Of a stretch of DNA of 64,000 nucleotides, positions 1-7,666 are shown piece after piece; the first letter of the stretch is position 1; each line of letters begins with the position of its first letter. Under the pieces are notes generated by a model. That model did no database searches. It was not told where the DNA came from and worked only from the letters and a program-made list of their open reading frames with translations. Both the position numbers and the translations under genes were made by a program. The DNA is from Halobellus clavatus (lineage in GTDB: Archaea; Halobacteriota; Halobacteria; Halobacteriales; Haloferacaceae). Location: the NCBI RefSeq assembly GCF_900107195.1, contig NZ_FNPB01000006.1, positions 124,001 to 188,000 of the forward strand, given 5' to 3'.

Positions 1-10
1 GAGGAGACGA

Positions 11-481
11 ATGAGCGACACCGATCGCGAACTCCGCGTCTCGAAGATCCGCAACGGGACCGTCATCGACCACCTCGCTGCCGGCCAGGCCCTGAACGTC
101 CTCGCGCTGCTCGGCATCGACGGTTCCGGCGGCGAGGGCGTCTCCATCGGGATGAACGTCCCGTCGGACAAACTCGCGAAGAAAGACATCGTGAAGGTCG
201 AGGACCGCGAGCTGAGCCAGTCGGAAGTGGACGTCCTCTCGGTCATCGCCCCGGAAGCGACGATCAACATCATCCGCGAGTACGACGTCGTCGACAAGAA
301 GCGGATCGACCGACCCGACGCCGTCGCCGGCGTCCTCTCCTGTCCGAACCGAAACTGCATCACCAACGCCGAGGAACCGGTCGCGACCCGGTTCGCCGTC
401 CTCTCGGACGGACTCCGGTGTGACTACTGCGGAGAGATCGTCCGCGAGGACGAGGTGGCCGAACACCTCGACGTCACCTGA
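11..481 (+). CDS. pyrI: Aspartate carbamoyltransferase regulatory chain
   Basis: Regulatory subunit of aspartate carbamoyltransferase in de novo pyrimidine synthesis. It has no catalytic activity; it binds nucleotide effectors and docks onto catalytic chains through a zinc domain. The 156 residues match normal family length. Residues 1-100 are the allosteric domain, with the typical opening ELRVSKIRNGTVIDHL. Residues 105-150 are the zinc domain, with ligands C111, C116, C137 and C140 visible. The bases before the start include GAA-TGA overlapping the ATG, which fits a pyrB gene ending just outside the window and translational coupling of the two subunits. Identification is secure. Confidence 0.97.
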   Translation: MSDTDRELRVSKIRNGTVIDHLAAGQALNVLALLGIDGSGGEGVSIGMNVPSDKLAKKDIVKVEDRELSQSEVDVLSVIAPEATINIIREYDVVDKKRIDRPDAVAGVLSCPNRNCITNAEEPVATRFAVLSDGLRCDYCGEIVREDEVAEHLDVT

Positions 482-655
482 TCAGACGGAATCCGACTCG
501 ACGCGGTTCGATCCGGTCCCGGCCTCGTCGCTGTTCCGCTCCCCGGCGAGATGGGTTGTTGATCTGACCGCGGTCGTGTGCGCCCGGCCAGCACCGACAG
601 GAGTTCACCACAGCGGAGGGAAACCACTTTGTACCGAGACGCTGTACCCTCGGGT

Positions 656-763
656 ATGTCCGGAAAATCAAAGTTCATCCTGGTACTGGCCCTCATCGCA
701 CTCGTCTACTTCGTCGTCTCCGGCGGCGAGGACCCCGTCGAGGTCGAAGTCGACGACGAATAA
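656..763 (+). CDS. 35-residue single-span membrane micro-protein
   Basis: A very short reading frame starting with MSGKSKFILVLALIALVYF. One hydrophobic segment (about residues 6-22) is followed by a strongly acidic tail (EDPVEVEVDDE), which is the composition of genuine haloarchaeal small membrane proteins. A longer in-frame start at 578 would add a basic, Arg-rich leader unlike haloarchaeal protein, so I chose the ATG at 656. No function is recognised. Because of the length, coding status rests only on composition and topology. Confidence 0.6.
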   Translation: MSGKSKFILVLALIALVYFVVSGGEDPVEVEVDDE

Positions 764-862
764 CTCCCGGAACCTCGGGCGGTCCCCACACACCGCCCTG
801 CAGTTGCGCTCCGGACGCCAGCCTGACGCGGCGTCCGCAGGCCACGCTTCTTTAGCTTGCGA

Positions 863-991
863 TCAGTGCAGTCCCTTCCCTTCGACTTCACACGCCGGCG
901 AGCAGTACCCGTTCGTGGCAGCGTTGGCGTCCGGGAGGGCTGCGAACGATTCGCCACAGGCCGTACACTCGTAGGTCTCGAACTCCGACAT
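863..991 (-). CDS. Small zinc-binding protein, 42 aa
   Basis: Starts MSEFETYECTACGESF and has two paired cysteine sites, C9-x2-C12 and C30-x3-C34, around a short acidic/Ala-rich loop. This is the look of a single treble-clef or zinc-ribbon-like module. Similar stand-alone zinc-finger micro-proteins are common in haloarchaea and are mostly uncharacterised. The longer in-frame start at 1099 adds an Arg-rich segment without acidic bias, so the ATG at 991 is preferred. Function is unknown. Confidence 0.7.
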   Translation of the reverse strand: MSEFETYECTACGESFAALPDANAATNGYCSPACEVEGKGLH

Positions 992-1082
992 ACGACCGTG
1001 CCTTCTCACCCGAGCGAAAAGAACGTTCCTGCGTCCGACGAGCGAGCGAACGGTTGATACCGCTCGGCCCGAAACGGCGGGT

Positions 1083-1919
1083 ATGTACGGTGTAGTCACG
1101 CGGAACGCCGAAGAAGTCGACTGGGGCGAATTCGACGTCGGGTTCTACGAAGTCAAAGACGTCACTGGGCGCGCCGCGGCCCCGCTCTCGAACGCGGTGA
1201 ATATGGTCTCCTGTTTCGGTGACAACGCGGCCGCGGAGTCGGATCCGGACCTGGTCCCCGTCGATGCGGACGGACAGTTGGCCACGCGCGACCGCCGGTA
1301 CTTCGATTGGTCCTACATCTGTCCCACGAACGAGGAGTACCGCGCGGGGCTGCTCGAAATCGTCGAAGACTGCGCCGAGGAGAACGACCCCGTCAGACTC
1401 GACGACGTCGGATTCCCGCGCGAGGGATTCTGTCACTGCGAGCGCTGCGAGCGCCGCTTCGCGGAGAGCGACCGCGACGAGTGGTTCGCGTGGCGCGCCG
1501 ACGAGATCACGGCGTTCGTCGCGGCCGCGGCTGATCGGATCCCGGGCGAGGTACATCTCACGCTGTACCCGGATCCCTACGAGGGCCACCTCTACCGTCG
1601 CGCCGGACTCGACCTCCCGGCGCTGGCCGATCACGTCGACGAATTCGTCGTCCCGCTCTACGACACGCACTACGGGACGACCTACTGGCTCGAGACGATC
1701 GCCAAGGGGTTCCAGAGCCGGCTGGACCCGCTCGATGCGACCTTTTCGGTCGAACTGTACGCGGTGGACGTCGATCTCGACGACCTAGTCGGAGCCGCGG
1801 ACGTCGCCGAGCAGTACGGCGAGAACGTCTACTTCGGCTACGACGCTAGCAACGCCGCGGCGGCGATCCGTCGGAAAGGAGCCGACAGCCGCTCGGGTGC
1901 CACCCATCGGCCCGAGTGA
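1083..1919 (+). CDS. Uncharacterised barrel-like protein with a CxCxxC motif
   Basis: A 278-residue acidic soluble protein with no signal peptide or membrane segment. A conspicuous motif, VRLDDVGFPREGFCHCERC, occupies about residues 104-122, with C117, C119 and C122. The Asp pair before the Cys cluster, and repeated beta-strand/acidic-residue endings (HLTLYPDPY, FVVPLYDTHYG, FSVELYAVDV, VYFGYDAS), look like an alpha/beta barrel of glycoside-hydrolase type. That fold call is an inference from pattern only. It stands alone between a divergent micro-gene and a convergent one. I do not recognise a characterised homologue. Confidence 0.75.
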   Translation: MYGVVTRNAEEVDWGEFDVGFYEVKDVTGRAAAPLSNAVNMVSCFGDNAAAESDPDLVPVDADGQLATRDRRYFDWSYICPTNEEYRAGLLEIVEDCAEENDPVRLDDVGFPREGFCHCERCERRFAESDRDEWFAWRADEITAFVAAAADRIPGEVHLTLYPDPYEGHLYRRAGLDLPALADHVDEFVVPLYDTHYGTTYWLETIAKGFQSRLDPLDATFSVELYAVDVDLDDLVGAADVAEQYGENVYFGYDASNAAAAIRRKGADSRSGATHRPE

Positions 1920-1928
1920 GCCGCCGAG

Positions 1929-2042
1929 TCAGATCGCCCCAGCGAGAAACGCGACGACGACGATTCCACCGACGAACACCAGGCCCGCGAAGACGAAGAG
2001 TCCGGTCAGCAAGCGCCGTTGTTCCGGCGTCGGGTCTGCCAT
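1929..2042 (-). CDS. 37-residue single-span membrane micro-protein
   Basis: Starts MADPTPEQRRLLTGLF and continues as one hydrophobic helix (about residues 11-36) to the C terminus, giving a tail-anchored topology with a short charged cytoplasmic head. The upstream in-frame extension to 2171 is Arg-rich and overlaps the end of menC, so the ATG at 2042 was chosen. It ends 10 bases after the convergent gene 1083-1919. Function unknown; coding is supported by composition and by the clean hydrophobic segment. Confidence 0.6.
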   Translation of the reverse strand: MADPTPEQRRLLTGLFVFAGLVFVGGIVVVAFLAGAI

Positions 2043-2103
2043 AGGTCTCCTTCGGTCGGAGCGGATAATAATCTCGCGCCCGGGTTCGGGCAGCGCGTAG
2101 CCC

Positions 2104-3162
2104 TCACCTCCGTCCGCTATCGGCGTCGAACCGGAGCGAATCGAACGCGCCGCCGGCCAGACCGGCCCCATCGGGAACAGTCAGTCGTCCCCGTTCGACC
2201 GGTGCCGGATCCGGAGCCAGATCGCCCTCGAGCAGGCTCCCGGTCGCCAGTCCGCAGGCCCGCGGCGTCGGGAGCACGGCCGCGACGTGCAGCGCGGCGG
2301 TCCGGGCCACGACGGCGTCGATCGTCGTCGTCACGACGGTCGATACGCCGTGCTCGGCCGCGTCTGTGGCGACTGCGAGCGCCCGCTGCGGCCCGCCGAG
2401 AACCATCGGCTTGCAGATCACGACGTCTGCCACGTCCTGCTCGAGGACCGCGTCGGGACCGACGGCCGCGAGGGACTCGTCGAGCGCGACGTCGACGCCC
2501 CGGCCGCGGAGTTCGCCGTGGGCACTCACGTTAGCGGCCGGCAGTGGCTGTTCGACGGACGCGAGATCGAGCGCCGCAGCGACGTCGAGAAACCGCCGGG
2601 CTTCGTCCAGATCCCACGCTCCGTTGGCGTCGGCTCGGAGCTCGACGTCGTCGCCTGCGGCCGCCCGCGCCGCCCTGATTCGATTCAGATCGGCGTCGAC
2701 CGACCGGGCACCCACCTTTATTTTCACTGCGGGGTAGCCGGCCTCGACGGCCTCGCGCGTCGCCGTCTCTGTCTCAGCGACCGAGCCGTCGCCCACGGTC
2801 GCGTTGACCGGCACGGTGTCCGCCGGAGCCGGGCGATCCCCGTCGGAGGACTCGGCCACCCCGTCGGCGAGCAGCGCTGCGAGCGACACGTCTGCGCTCC
2901 GCGCGGCGGCGTCGAGTCGGGCGAGTTCGACACCGTGGTGAGCGGCCGGTGTCGCCGGCGTGACTCCGCTGGCGCTGTCGCCGCTCAGCGCGTCAAGGCA
3001 CTCGTCATCGCTCTCGGTCCACCCGGGAAGCGGTGTCGCCTCGCCGAGTCCGACCGCGCCGTCCGCCTCGATCCTGACGAGGTACCCGCTCCGGCGCTCG
3101 ATGGGCCCCGACGCGGTTGCCAGCGGCGACGACAGATCGAGGGAGAAGGGGGTGACGTCCAT
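2104..3162 (-). CDS. menC: o-Succinylbenzoate synthase
   Basis: Dehydrates SHCHC to o-succinylbenzoate in menaquinone synthesis. It belongs to the enolase superfamily, whose signature residues are visible in order: KIKVGA (the KxK pair), ADANGAWD (first metal Asp), SVEQPLP (metal Glu), VALDES (metal Asp) and ICKPM (C-terminal Lys). The 352-residue length is normal. The start is ATG 3162, four bases after the menA stop at 3167, so menA and menC are one transcription unit. A longer frame to 3225 would run into menA and was rejected. Confidence 0.92.
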   Translation of the reverse strand: MDVTPFSLDLSSPLATASGPIERRSGYLVRIEADGAVGLGEATPLPGWTESDDECLDALSGDSASGVTPATPAAHHGVELARLDAAARSADVSLAALLADGVAESSDGDRPAPADTVPVNATVGDGSVAETETATREAVEAGYPAVKIKVGARSVDADLNRIRAARAAAGDDVELRADANGAWDLDEARRFLDVAAALDLASVEQPLPAANVSAHGELRGRGVDVALDESLAAVGPDAVLEQDVADVVICKPMVLGGPQRALAVATDAAEHGVSTVVTTTIDAVVARTAALHVAAVLPTPRACGLATGSLLEGDLAPDPAPVERGRLTVPDGAGLAGGAFDSLRFDADSGRR

Positions 3163-3166
3163 CGGC

Positions 3167-4117
3167 TCAGAGCGGGAGTTCCGGGATCGAGAGCCCGACG
3201 GCGAACAGGACAGAGAAGGCCGCAAGCAACCGGCCCATCCGTTCGAGCGTCGGGTTCAGTATCTCGCCGGACGTCTCAGAAAGCATCGTCCGGGTGATCT
3301 TGACCGCGTACGGGAGCGTGGCGAGCGGGAGCAGGACGAGCGGGGTGAAGGTCGGCCGGACCACGAACCACAGCGGCACGGCGTAGGCGAGTGCCAGCAT
3401 CGCGAGGAACTCCGCGCGGGCGAACCCGTAGCCGAATCTGACTGCCAGGGTTCGCTTGCCGGTCGTGGCGTCCTCCTCCTTGTCGCGGACGTTGTTGACG
3501 ACCAGGATGTTCGTCGAAAGCGCCGCAACTGGGAGGGCGGCGAGGATGGCTGCCATCGGAAGCGTCTCTGGTGGAATGCCCACGGTGAGCGGGTCTGCGA
3601 GGGCTGCGGCGGCCTGCACGTAATACGTGCCCGCGACTGCGACGAGGCCGAAGAAGACGAAGACGAAGAGGTCGCCCAACCCGTGGTAGCCCAGCGGGTA
3701 TGGACCACCGGTGTAGGCGATCCCGGAGGTGACAGAGAGCAGGCCGATCACCAGGATCGGGACACCGCCGACGTGGACGAGGTAGGTCCCAAGGAGAATC
3801 GACGCGGCGAAGGTGAGATACATCGCTCGCTTGACCGACTCGGGATCGATGAGTCCCCCTGCGGTCACCCGGGTGAATCCCTCCCGATCTTCGGTGTCCG
3901 CTCCCTGGATCGCGTCGTAGTAGTCGTTCGCGAAGTTGGTCCCGATCTGGATCAGTCCCGCTCCCACGAGCGCCGCGAGCGCCGGAAGGGCGGCGAAGAC
4001 GGCGTCGTGGACCGCCAGTCCCGTCCCGACGATCACGGGCGACGCCGCAGCGGGCAACGTCTGGGGGCGGGCCGCGATCACCCACGCCTCCCGCCGACTG
4101 ATGTCCTGCGTACTCAT
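3167..4117 (-). CDS. menA: 1,4-Dihydroxy-2-naphthoate polyprenyltransferase
   Basis: Integral membrane UbiA-family prenyltransferase that attaches the isoprenoid side chain to 1,4-dihydroxy-2-naphthoate, giving demethylmenaquinone. The first Asp-rich prenyl-diphosphate/Mg motif is seen in NFANDYYDAIQG, and a second in NNVRDKEEDATTGKRTLAV. Roughly eight to nine hydrophobic helices span the 316 residues. It starts at ATG 4117 and is followed immediately by menC. In the biosynthetic order it would normally follow menB, but here it is separated from menB by an accessory island (about 4120-7640). An A/T-rich tract around 4163-4175 could hold its promoter. Confidence 0.95.
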   Translation of the reverse strand: MSTQDISRREAWVIAARPQTLPAAASPVIVGTGLAVHDAVFAALPALAALVGAGLIQIGTNFANDYYDAIQGADTEDREGFTRVTAGGLIDPESVKRAMYLTFAASILLGTYLVHVGGVPILVIGLLSVTSGIAYTGGPYPLGYHGLGDLFVFVFFGLVAVAGTYYVQAAAALADPLTVGIPPETLPMAAILAALPVAALSTNILVVNNVRDKEEDATTGKRTLAVRFGYGFARAEFLAMLALAYAVPLWFVVRPTFTPLVLLPLATLPYAVKITRTMLSETSGEILNPTLERMGRLLAAFSVLFAVGLSIPELPL

Positions 4118-4411
4118 TAAGAGTCCCTCCGGGCGGGGACGGCGTGAAACTTCTCATTCACCTTTTTTACCCTCCGGCGGTGGCCCTGTCCGTCGCTTCC
4201 AACCCCAAAGAATGCCAGGCGAGACAGTGCCGACGATCCGGTACCCTCCCGACAGAACCGGTTGCCCGGTGACCACGGAGGCAGTGGCAATTTCGATGCC
4301 CCGGTCCCGGTATCGATGTCGGCTTCGCCGGCGCGAGTCACGGGAGAGTCTGGGTGGCCGAGTCGGACTCCCATCGTATAGTGCGTCGAATACCCGCAAC
4401 GCGAATAGCTA
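4118..4411. other. Intergenic stretch upstream of menA
   Basis: About 290 bases without a supported gene. It contains an A/T-rich tract near 4163-4175 that may be the menA promoter. An 81-codon minus-strand frame at 4154-4399 has an Arg/Ser-rich N-terminal half and no acidic bias, so I do not call it. This marks the boundary between the menaquinone genes and the accessory island. Confidence 0.5.
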
Positions 4412-4856
4412 CTACTCATCCGGCGCAGTTTCTGAGATCTGCTGGACGAACTGATCCACCGGGAAATCCTCGTCGTAATCGAAGGAAGCGAACACCGCCT
4501 CGTGGCGTGTAGACGGAATAATGAATACGATAATGTCGGTGAAAAACAACGTCTGCACTCGGCACGCCTGTTCTCCAATGAGTGATTTGAAGTCATCGCT
4601 CGCGACGAGATGGCCCATAATCATCTTATAGGCCTCCTCGAAGTCAACGTCTGTGTAGCGGTCTCTGATGTCCTCTCGGACAAATCTGATCCCGAAATCC
4701 ACGCTCTGTAGGTCAGCGACCACACGATGCGTGGCCTCCTCGAACTGCTGATACTGTCGGACAGAAGTTCGTGAATCAGTTTGGCACCCACGAGGTGCCG
4801 ATGATTTTCACATAGTTCTGTCCGACAGTATGAATGATGTCGGCAGTTTTTGACAT
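4412..4856 (-). pseudogene. Small haloarchaeal protein gene apparently interrupted by an inverted-repeat element
   Basis: The intact part (4412-4723, 103 codons from a GTG) encodes an acidic alpha/beta protein, from VADLQSVDFGIRF to the C-terminal VQQISETAPDE. The codons just upstream (4724-4750) read QQFEEATHR in the same frame, stopping at an 81-bp inverted-repeat element (4751-4831). On the other side of the element an ATG at 4856 opens MSKTADII. Removing the element and keeping one copy of a flanking AT joins the two as MSKTADIIHQQFEEATHR, in frame. As it stands the element breaks the frame, so only the GTG-started fragment could be made. The family resembles small uncharacterised haloarchaeal DUF proteins; function unknown. 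Confidence 0.6.
4751..4831. mobile_element. 81-bp MITE-like inverted-repeat element
   Basis: Perfect 16-bp terminal inverted repeats: ATACTGTCGGACAGAA at 4751-4766 and its reverse complement at 4816-4831. The 49-bp interior has a small internal hairpin (GGCACC/GGTGCC) and no coding capacity. This is the form of a miniature inverted-repeat element mobilised in trans by a related transposase. A 2-bp AT at each end could be the target duplication, because removing one copy restores the host reading frame. No matching transposase is present in the window, and the parent IS family is not assigned. Confidence 0.65.
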
Positions 4857-5210
4857 ATTCGTATATCACCGGCTCTACGCAAAAACCTGAGCAGTCTCGA
4901 ATACGCTATCAGTGGGTTGAACGATACGAATTCGAGGGAACCGAACCGGCGAGGAGGATCCGCTCCCGTCGTATGGATACCTGCCGTTCCTCCGCAGTCC
5001 TCATCTCGCAGGGATGGGTGTCGCAATTTGCGAGTATCGCTGGCGGCCCAAGCAAGTTCAAAGAGGTAATTCGACGACATTCGTCTCTCTTCGCGCAGTC
5101 GCACAGTACGGCCGATGTCGTTCCTCAAACGCCCTCGTTTCACACGACCGGTGTCTTCACAGCGTCTCCCAAACCGTCTCAAACCGACGCCGTGTCGTTC
5201 GGCCACTGAT
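4857..5210. other. Intergenic stretch, no supported gene
   Basis: About 350 bases of lower-GC sequence between the interrupted gene and the end of the operon that begins at 6545. A long open minus-strand frame crosses it, but its translation is basic, Cys/Arg-rich and unlike haloarchaeal protein. It probably contains decayed coding sequence from the adjacent frameshifted gene. I see no RNA gene in it. Confidence 0.4.
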
Positions 5211-5574
5211 CGCCTACGGTTGAAAACCCACGGCAGACCGAACGCGACGGCACCCATAGCGACAGCGGGCCCGATCAAGCGGATGGATGCCATCGCGGGG
5301 TCCCCACCGATCGCCTGTGCGACCTCTCGAGCGAGGGGCGCAGTCCCCATCTCGATGTGCTGTCTGGCGATACCGGTTGCCCCGACACCTATGCCCGCGG
5401 TGCGTACAGCCAGTGGGCCACCTGCCTTCCTGCCAGATACACTCCCTGCGGGACTGGGGACGCCAGCGTAGCAAACCATATTACCAGAATAGTATCACGG
5501 GTTGCACGATTCACGCCGGCGCTCTGGCGTCGCTCGTACACCAACGATAGTAGCGTTTGCAAGTCCCCCTTCAC
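5211..5574 (-). pseudogene. Probable frameshifted small membrane-protein gene (third of operon)
   Basis: A GTG at 5574 overlaps the TGA of the preceding gene (GTGA), as in a coupled operon. It opens a 61-codon frame, KGDLQTLLSLVYERR...VYLAGRQVAHWLYAPRA, ending in TAG at 5389-5391. Immediately after this, another frame of the same strand continues with protein-like sequence (GVGATGIARQHIEMGTAPLA, AMASIRLIGPAVAMGAVAFG, LPWVF) until about 5211. Joined, the two pieces form a roughly 115-residue membrane protein. A single-base indel near 5388-5400 explains the break; a sequencing error would look the same. The end coordinate is approximate and no function is recognised. Confidence 0.4.
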
Positions 5575-5876
5575 TCGAAAGCCAGGGCGTACAACACAGC
5601 ACTGAGGCCCAGGACGGTCACGACGCCGCGAGCGACCAAGACCACTCCGGGACTGCCACCCGCCCGATCGACGCCGGTAGCGACGATGAACACGCCGCCA
5701 GTCAGGAGCCCAATCCCTACGGCGAGCGTCCGCATCTTCGAGGCATCGTTGCGCTGGTACCCTCTGTAAGCCAACCCGGCCACGAAGAGACCGACGACGG
5801 CCGTCAGCCCGCGCGATACCACCGCGACGGTCGCGGGCGACAGAAGATCGCCGGGCAGCGGAGCGAGCGCGATCAT
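5571..5876 (-). CDS. Three-helix membrane protein, DUF7521-like (copy 2)
   Basis: A 101-residue protein, MIALAPLPGDLLSPATVAVV..., with three hydrophobic segments separated by a short charged loop (YRGYQRNDASKMRT). This matches the architecture of small haloarchaeal membrane proteins encoded next to winged-helix regulators. The ATG at 5876 overlaps the TGA of the preceding gene (ATGA), so translation is coupled. It resembles the neighbour at 5873-6202 in topology and in the motif G(Y/L)(R)(R)G..R..MLxLAVGLxLLT, suggesting tandem duplication. Function unknown; a role tied to the upstream regulator is inference from position. Confidence 0.75.
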   Translation of the reverse strand: MIALAPLPGDLLSPATVAVVSRGLTAVVGLFVAGLAYRGYQRNDASKMRTLAVGIGLLTGGVFIVATGVDRAGGSPGVVLVARGVVTVLGLSAVLYALAFE

Positions 5877-6202
5877 CTCGCTCCCTCCCCGAAGACACTC
5901 CACAGGATCGCGCCCAGGCCCGCGAGTTCGGTGGCACTGACGAGTATCGAGCGCCCGACCGTGTCGACGCCAGTCACTGTCGGCAGGGCGATTCGCAGGA
6001 GTTCGGGAACCGTCGTGAGGAGGAGCAACCCCACTGCGAGCCACAACATTCCCGTTCGGCCCGGGCCACGGCGGTAGCCACGGACCAGCACCACCGCAAT
6101 AACTCCCGACAGCACGATAGAGACGGCTGAGAGTACGAAGACGGAGATAGCGATCGAGAGGTCAGCCCCGGGGGCCCGCACCTGTCCGAGTAGCGCGAAC
6201 AT
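5873..6202 (-). CDS. Three-helix membrane protein, DUF7521-like (copy 1)
   Basis: A 109-residue protein starting MFALLGQVRAPGADLSIAIS, with three predicted membrane helices and a basic loop (RGYRRGPGRTG) between helices 1 and 2. It begins one base after the stop of the winged-helix gene 6204-6545 and ends in an ATGA overlap with the next gene, so it is the second gene of a four-gene unit. The regulator-plus-small-membrane-protein pairing recurs in haloarchaea, but I know of no demonstrated function. Confidence 0.78.
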   Translation of the reverse strand: MFALLGQVRAPGADLSIAISVFVLSAVSIVLSGVIAVVLVRGYRRGPGRTGMLWLAVGLLLLTTVPELLRIALPTVTGVDTVGRSILVSATELAGLGAILWSVFGEGAR

Positions 6203-6203
6203 G

Positions 6204-6545
6204 TTATGACAACCCCTCGAAGAGATCGGTGAAGCGATCAGCCGGATTCGACGACGGCCGGGTAACGGTCACGTCGTAAGCCCCATCATCGAACGTAATT
6301 GTCACGTCTTCGAGATTTGCGACGTAGCGTTTGTGATGGTGGCCGTCCGGGTCCAGAGCCTGCTTATCAGTCACCAGATCGAGCGCCTGCAATCGGTCGA
6401 GACGCCGGTAGACCGTCGGGTCCGACATTTCACAGGCCGTACAGAGATCCGAAACGGACATTGGTTCGGTGGTGAGTTCGACGAGGATCGCCCGTGCGTA
6501 CTCGTCGTCGAGCAACGCGAGGAGCTCCTCCTCGTCTCCGTCCAT
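6204..6545 (-). CDS. Winged-helix transcriptional regulator (ArsR-like)
   Basis: A 113-residue DNA-binding protein. Residues 1-75 form a winged helix: EELLALLDDEYARAILVELT, then the recognition region CEMSDPTVYRRLDRLQALDLV and a wing with DGHHHKRYVA. The C-terminal part (residues 80-105) is a short beta extension. It heads an operon with two, probably three, small membrane proteins (6202 to about 5211). A TATA-like tract about 25 nt upstream of the ATG suggests a leaderless mRNA. It may be autoregulatory, or may respond to a state sensed by its membrane partners; that is inference. Confidence 0.85.
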   Translation of the reverse strand: MDGDEEELLALLDDEYARAILVELTTEPMSVSDLCTACEMSDPTVYRRLDRLQALDLVTDKQALDPDGHHHKRYVANLEDVTITFDDGAYDVTVTRPSSNPADRFTDLFEGLS

Positions 6546-6566
6546 AGCTCTATGCTATCAGAGAGA

Positions 6567-6575
6567 TATAAAAAA
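6567..6575 (-). promoter_or_regulatory. TATA box for the winged-helix operon
   Basis: On the minus strand this reads TTTTTTATA, centred about 25 bases upstream of the ATG at 6545. That is the spacing expected of a haloarchaeal leaderless promoter. The opposite-strand gene 6644-7630 starts about 70 bases away, so the tract fits the minus-strand gene better. Confidence 0.55.
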
Positions 6576-6643
6576 GAACCCCGCGCTTCCGGGTCGGAAG
6601 CCGTGCCTGTGGGACTTCCTCCTCCTCCTCCCTTGCTGTTCGT

Positions 6644-7630
6644 ATGTCGTTACAAACGACAATCGATGGAACAGTCCCAGACAGACTCCAGTCGGTGTGG
6701 CGACTCCTCACCTGTCCAGTGTGGAACTACGATTCACATCGGATCCGCGCCCCGCTGCGTGCAGTCCTGCCGCTCGTGATCACGTTCCTGGCTTTCGGCC
6801 TGATCGTGACTGTCGTTCGACCGCGATTCCAGCATCCAGTACGCGAACTGCTGGAACTCAGTCTGATGGGTATCGTCCTGGGTGCCGCCATTCTCGGCGG
6901 TGGGCGAGTGCTCGATCGGCGACCAGTTGCCGGGTACGGATTCGCGCTCGAACGCGAGTGGATCTACTCCTTCGTCGTCGGCGGAGCGGTCGCGACGCTC
7001 GCCAACGCGGGAACGATGCTCGTCGCGCTGGCCGCCGGGTGGGCGACGGTATCAGGTTTCACTCAGGGCGCGCAGTCGCTCCCCTTCCTGCCGGGAATGC
7101 TCCTCGTGTTGGTGTATATCGGCGTTCTGGCGTCCTGGGAGGAGTTCATCTTCCGCGGGGCGATGCTGAAGAACCTCGCCGAAGGGGCCGATGGATACGT
7201 CCCGCAGTGGGCCGCTGCCGGACTGGCCATCGTAGTCAGCACTGTCATCTTCGCGTTGTTGCACGGCGGCAAAATCAGCGATCCACTCGCCTACGGATAC
7301 TACATAGTCGCCGGGCTGGTATTCGGGGTGGTCTACGTGCTGTCAGGCGATCTCGCGCTCCCGATCGGGTTTCACGTCTTCTACAACTTCACGATGAGTG
7401 CGGTGTTCGGTCTGGGCGTTTCACAGCAGACGCCCGAACTGATCGCCCTCGACGTGGTCGGCCCCGCCTTCTGGATCGGCGAGGAGGGAGTCGCTCGCGT
7501 TGTCTTCGCCGTCGTTGGTGGTGTGCTCCTCGTGGCGTACATCCGCTGGCGAGACGGCCCGCTTGGGGTCAAAGATAGCGTCACGGCGTGGACGCGGCTC
7601 GGTGGTCGGAACGGTTCCGAGACGGAGTGA
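6644..7630 (+). CDS. CPBP family intramembrane metalloprotease
   Basis: A multi-pass membrane protein of 328 residues with the conserved motifs of CPBP/ABI intramembrane proteases: the EExxxR-type motif at E166-E167...R171 (SWEEFIFRG), a histidine at H207 (FALLHGGK) and an HxxxN motif at H244...N248 (GFHVFYNF). In other organisms these glutamyl or metal-dependent proteases process prenylated or bacteriocin-related proteins; haloarchaeal substrates are unknown. About eight hydrophobic helices are visible. It is divergent from the winged-helix operon and part of the accessory island that separates menB from menA. Confidence 0.9.
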   Translation: MSLQTTIDGTVPDRLQSVWRLLTCPVWNYDSHRIRAPLRAVLPLVITFLAFGLIVTVVRPRFQHPVRELLELSLMGIVLGAAILGGGRVLDRRPVAGYGFALEREWIYSFVVGGAVATLANAGTMLVALAAGWATVSGFTQGAQSLPFLPGMLLVLVYIGVLASWEEFIFRGAMLKNLAEGADGYVPQWAAAGLAIVVSTVIFALLHGGKISDPLAYGYYIVAGLVFGVVYVLSGDLALPIGFHVFYNFTMSAVFGLGVSQQTPELIALDVVGPAFWIGEEGVARVVFAVVGGVLLVAYIRWRDGPLGVKDSVTAWTRLGGRNGSETE

Positions 7631-7666
7631 GTCGCGTGGTGTGATGCTCTTCTCAAGTGCGGGAGA

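Noticed and set aside
4154-4399. 81-codon minus-strand frame upstream of menA
   Set aside because: Basic N-terminal half (RDSRRRSRHRYRDRG) is unlike haloarchaeal protein; no family recognised.
4808-5479. 223-codon minus-strand frame
   Set aside because: Only its first third is protein-like, and that part is better explained as the shifted continuation of the gene starting at 5574. The rest is basic and Cys/Arg-rich.
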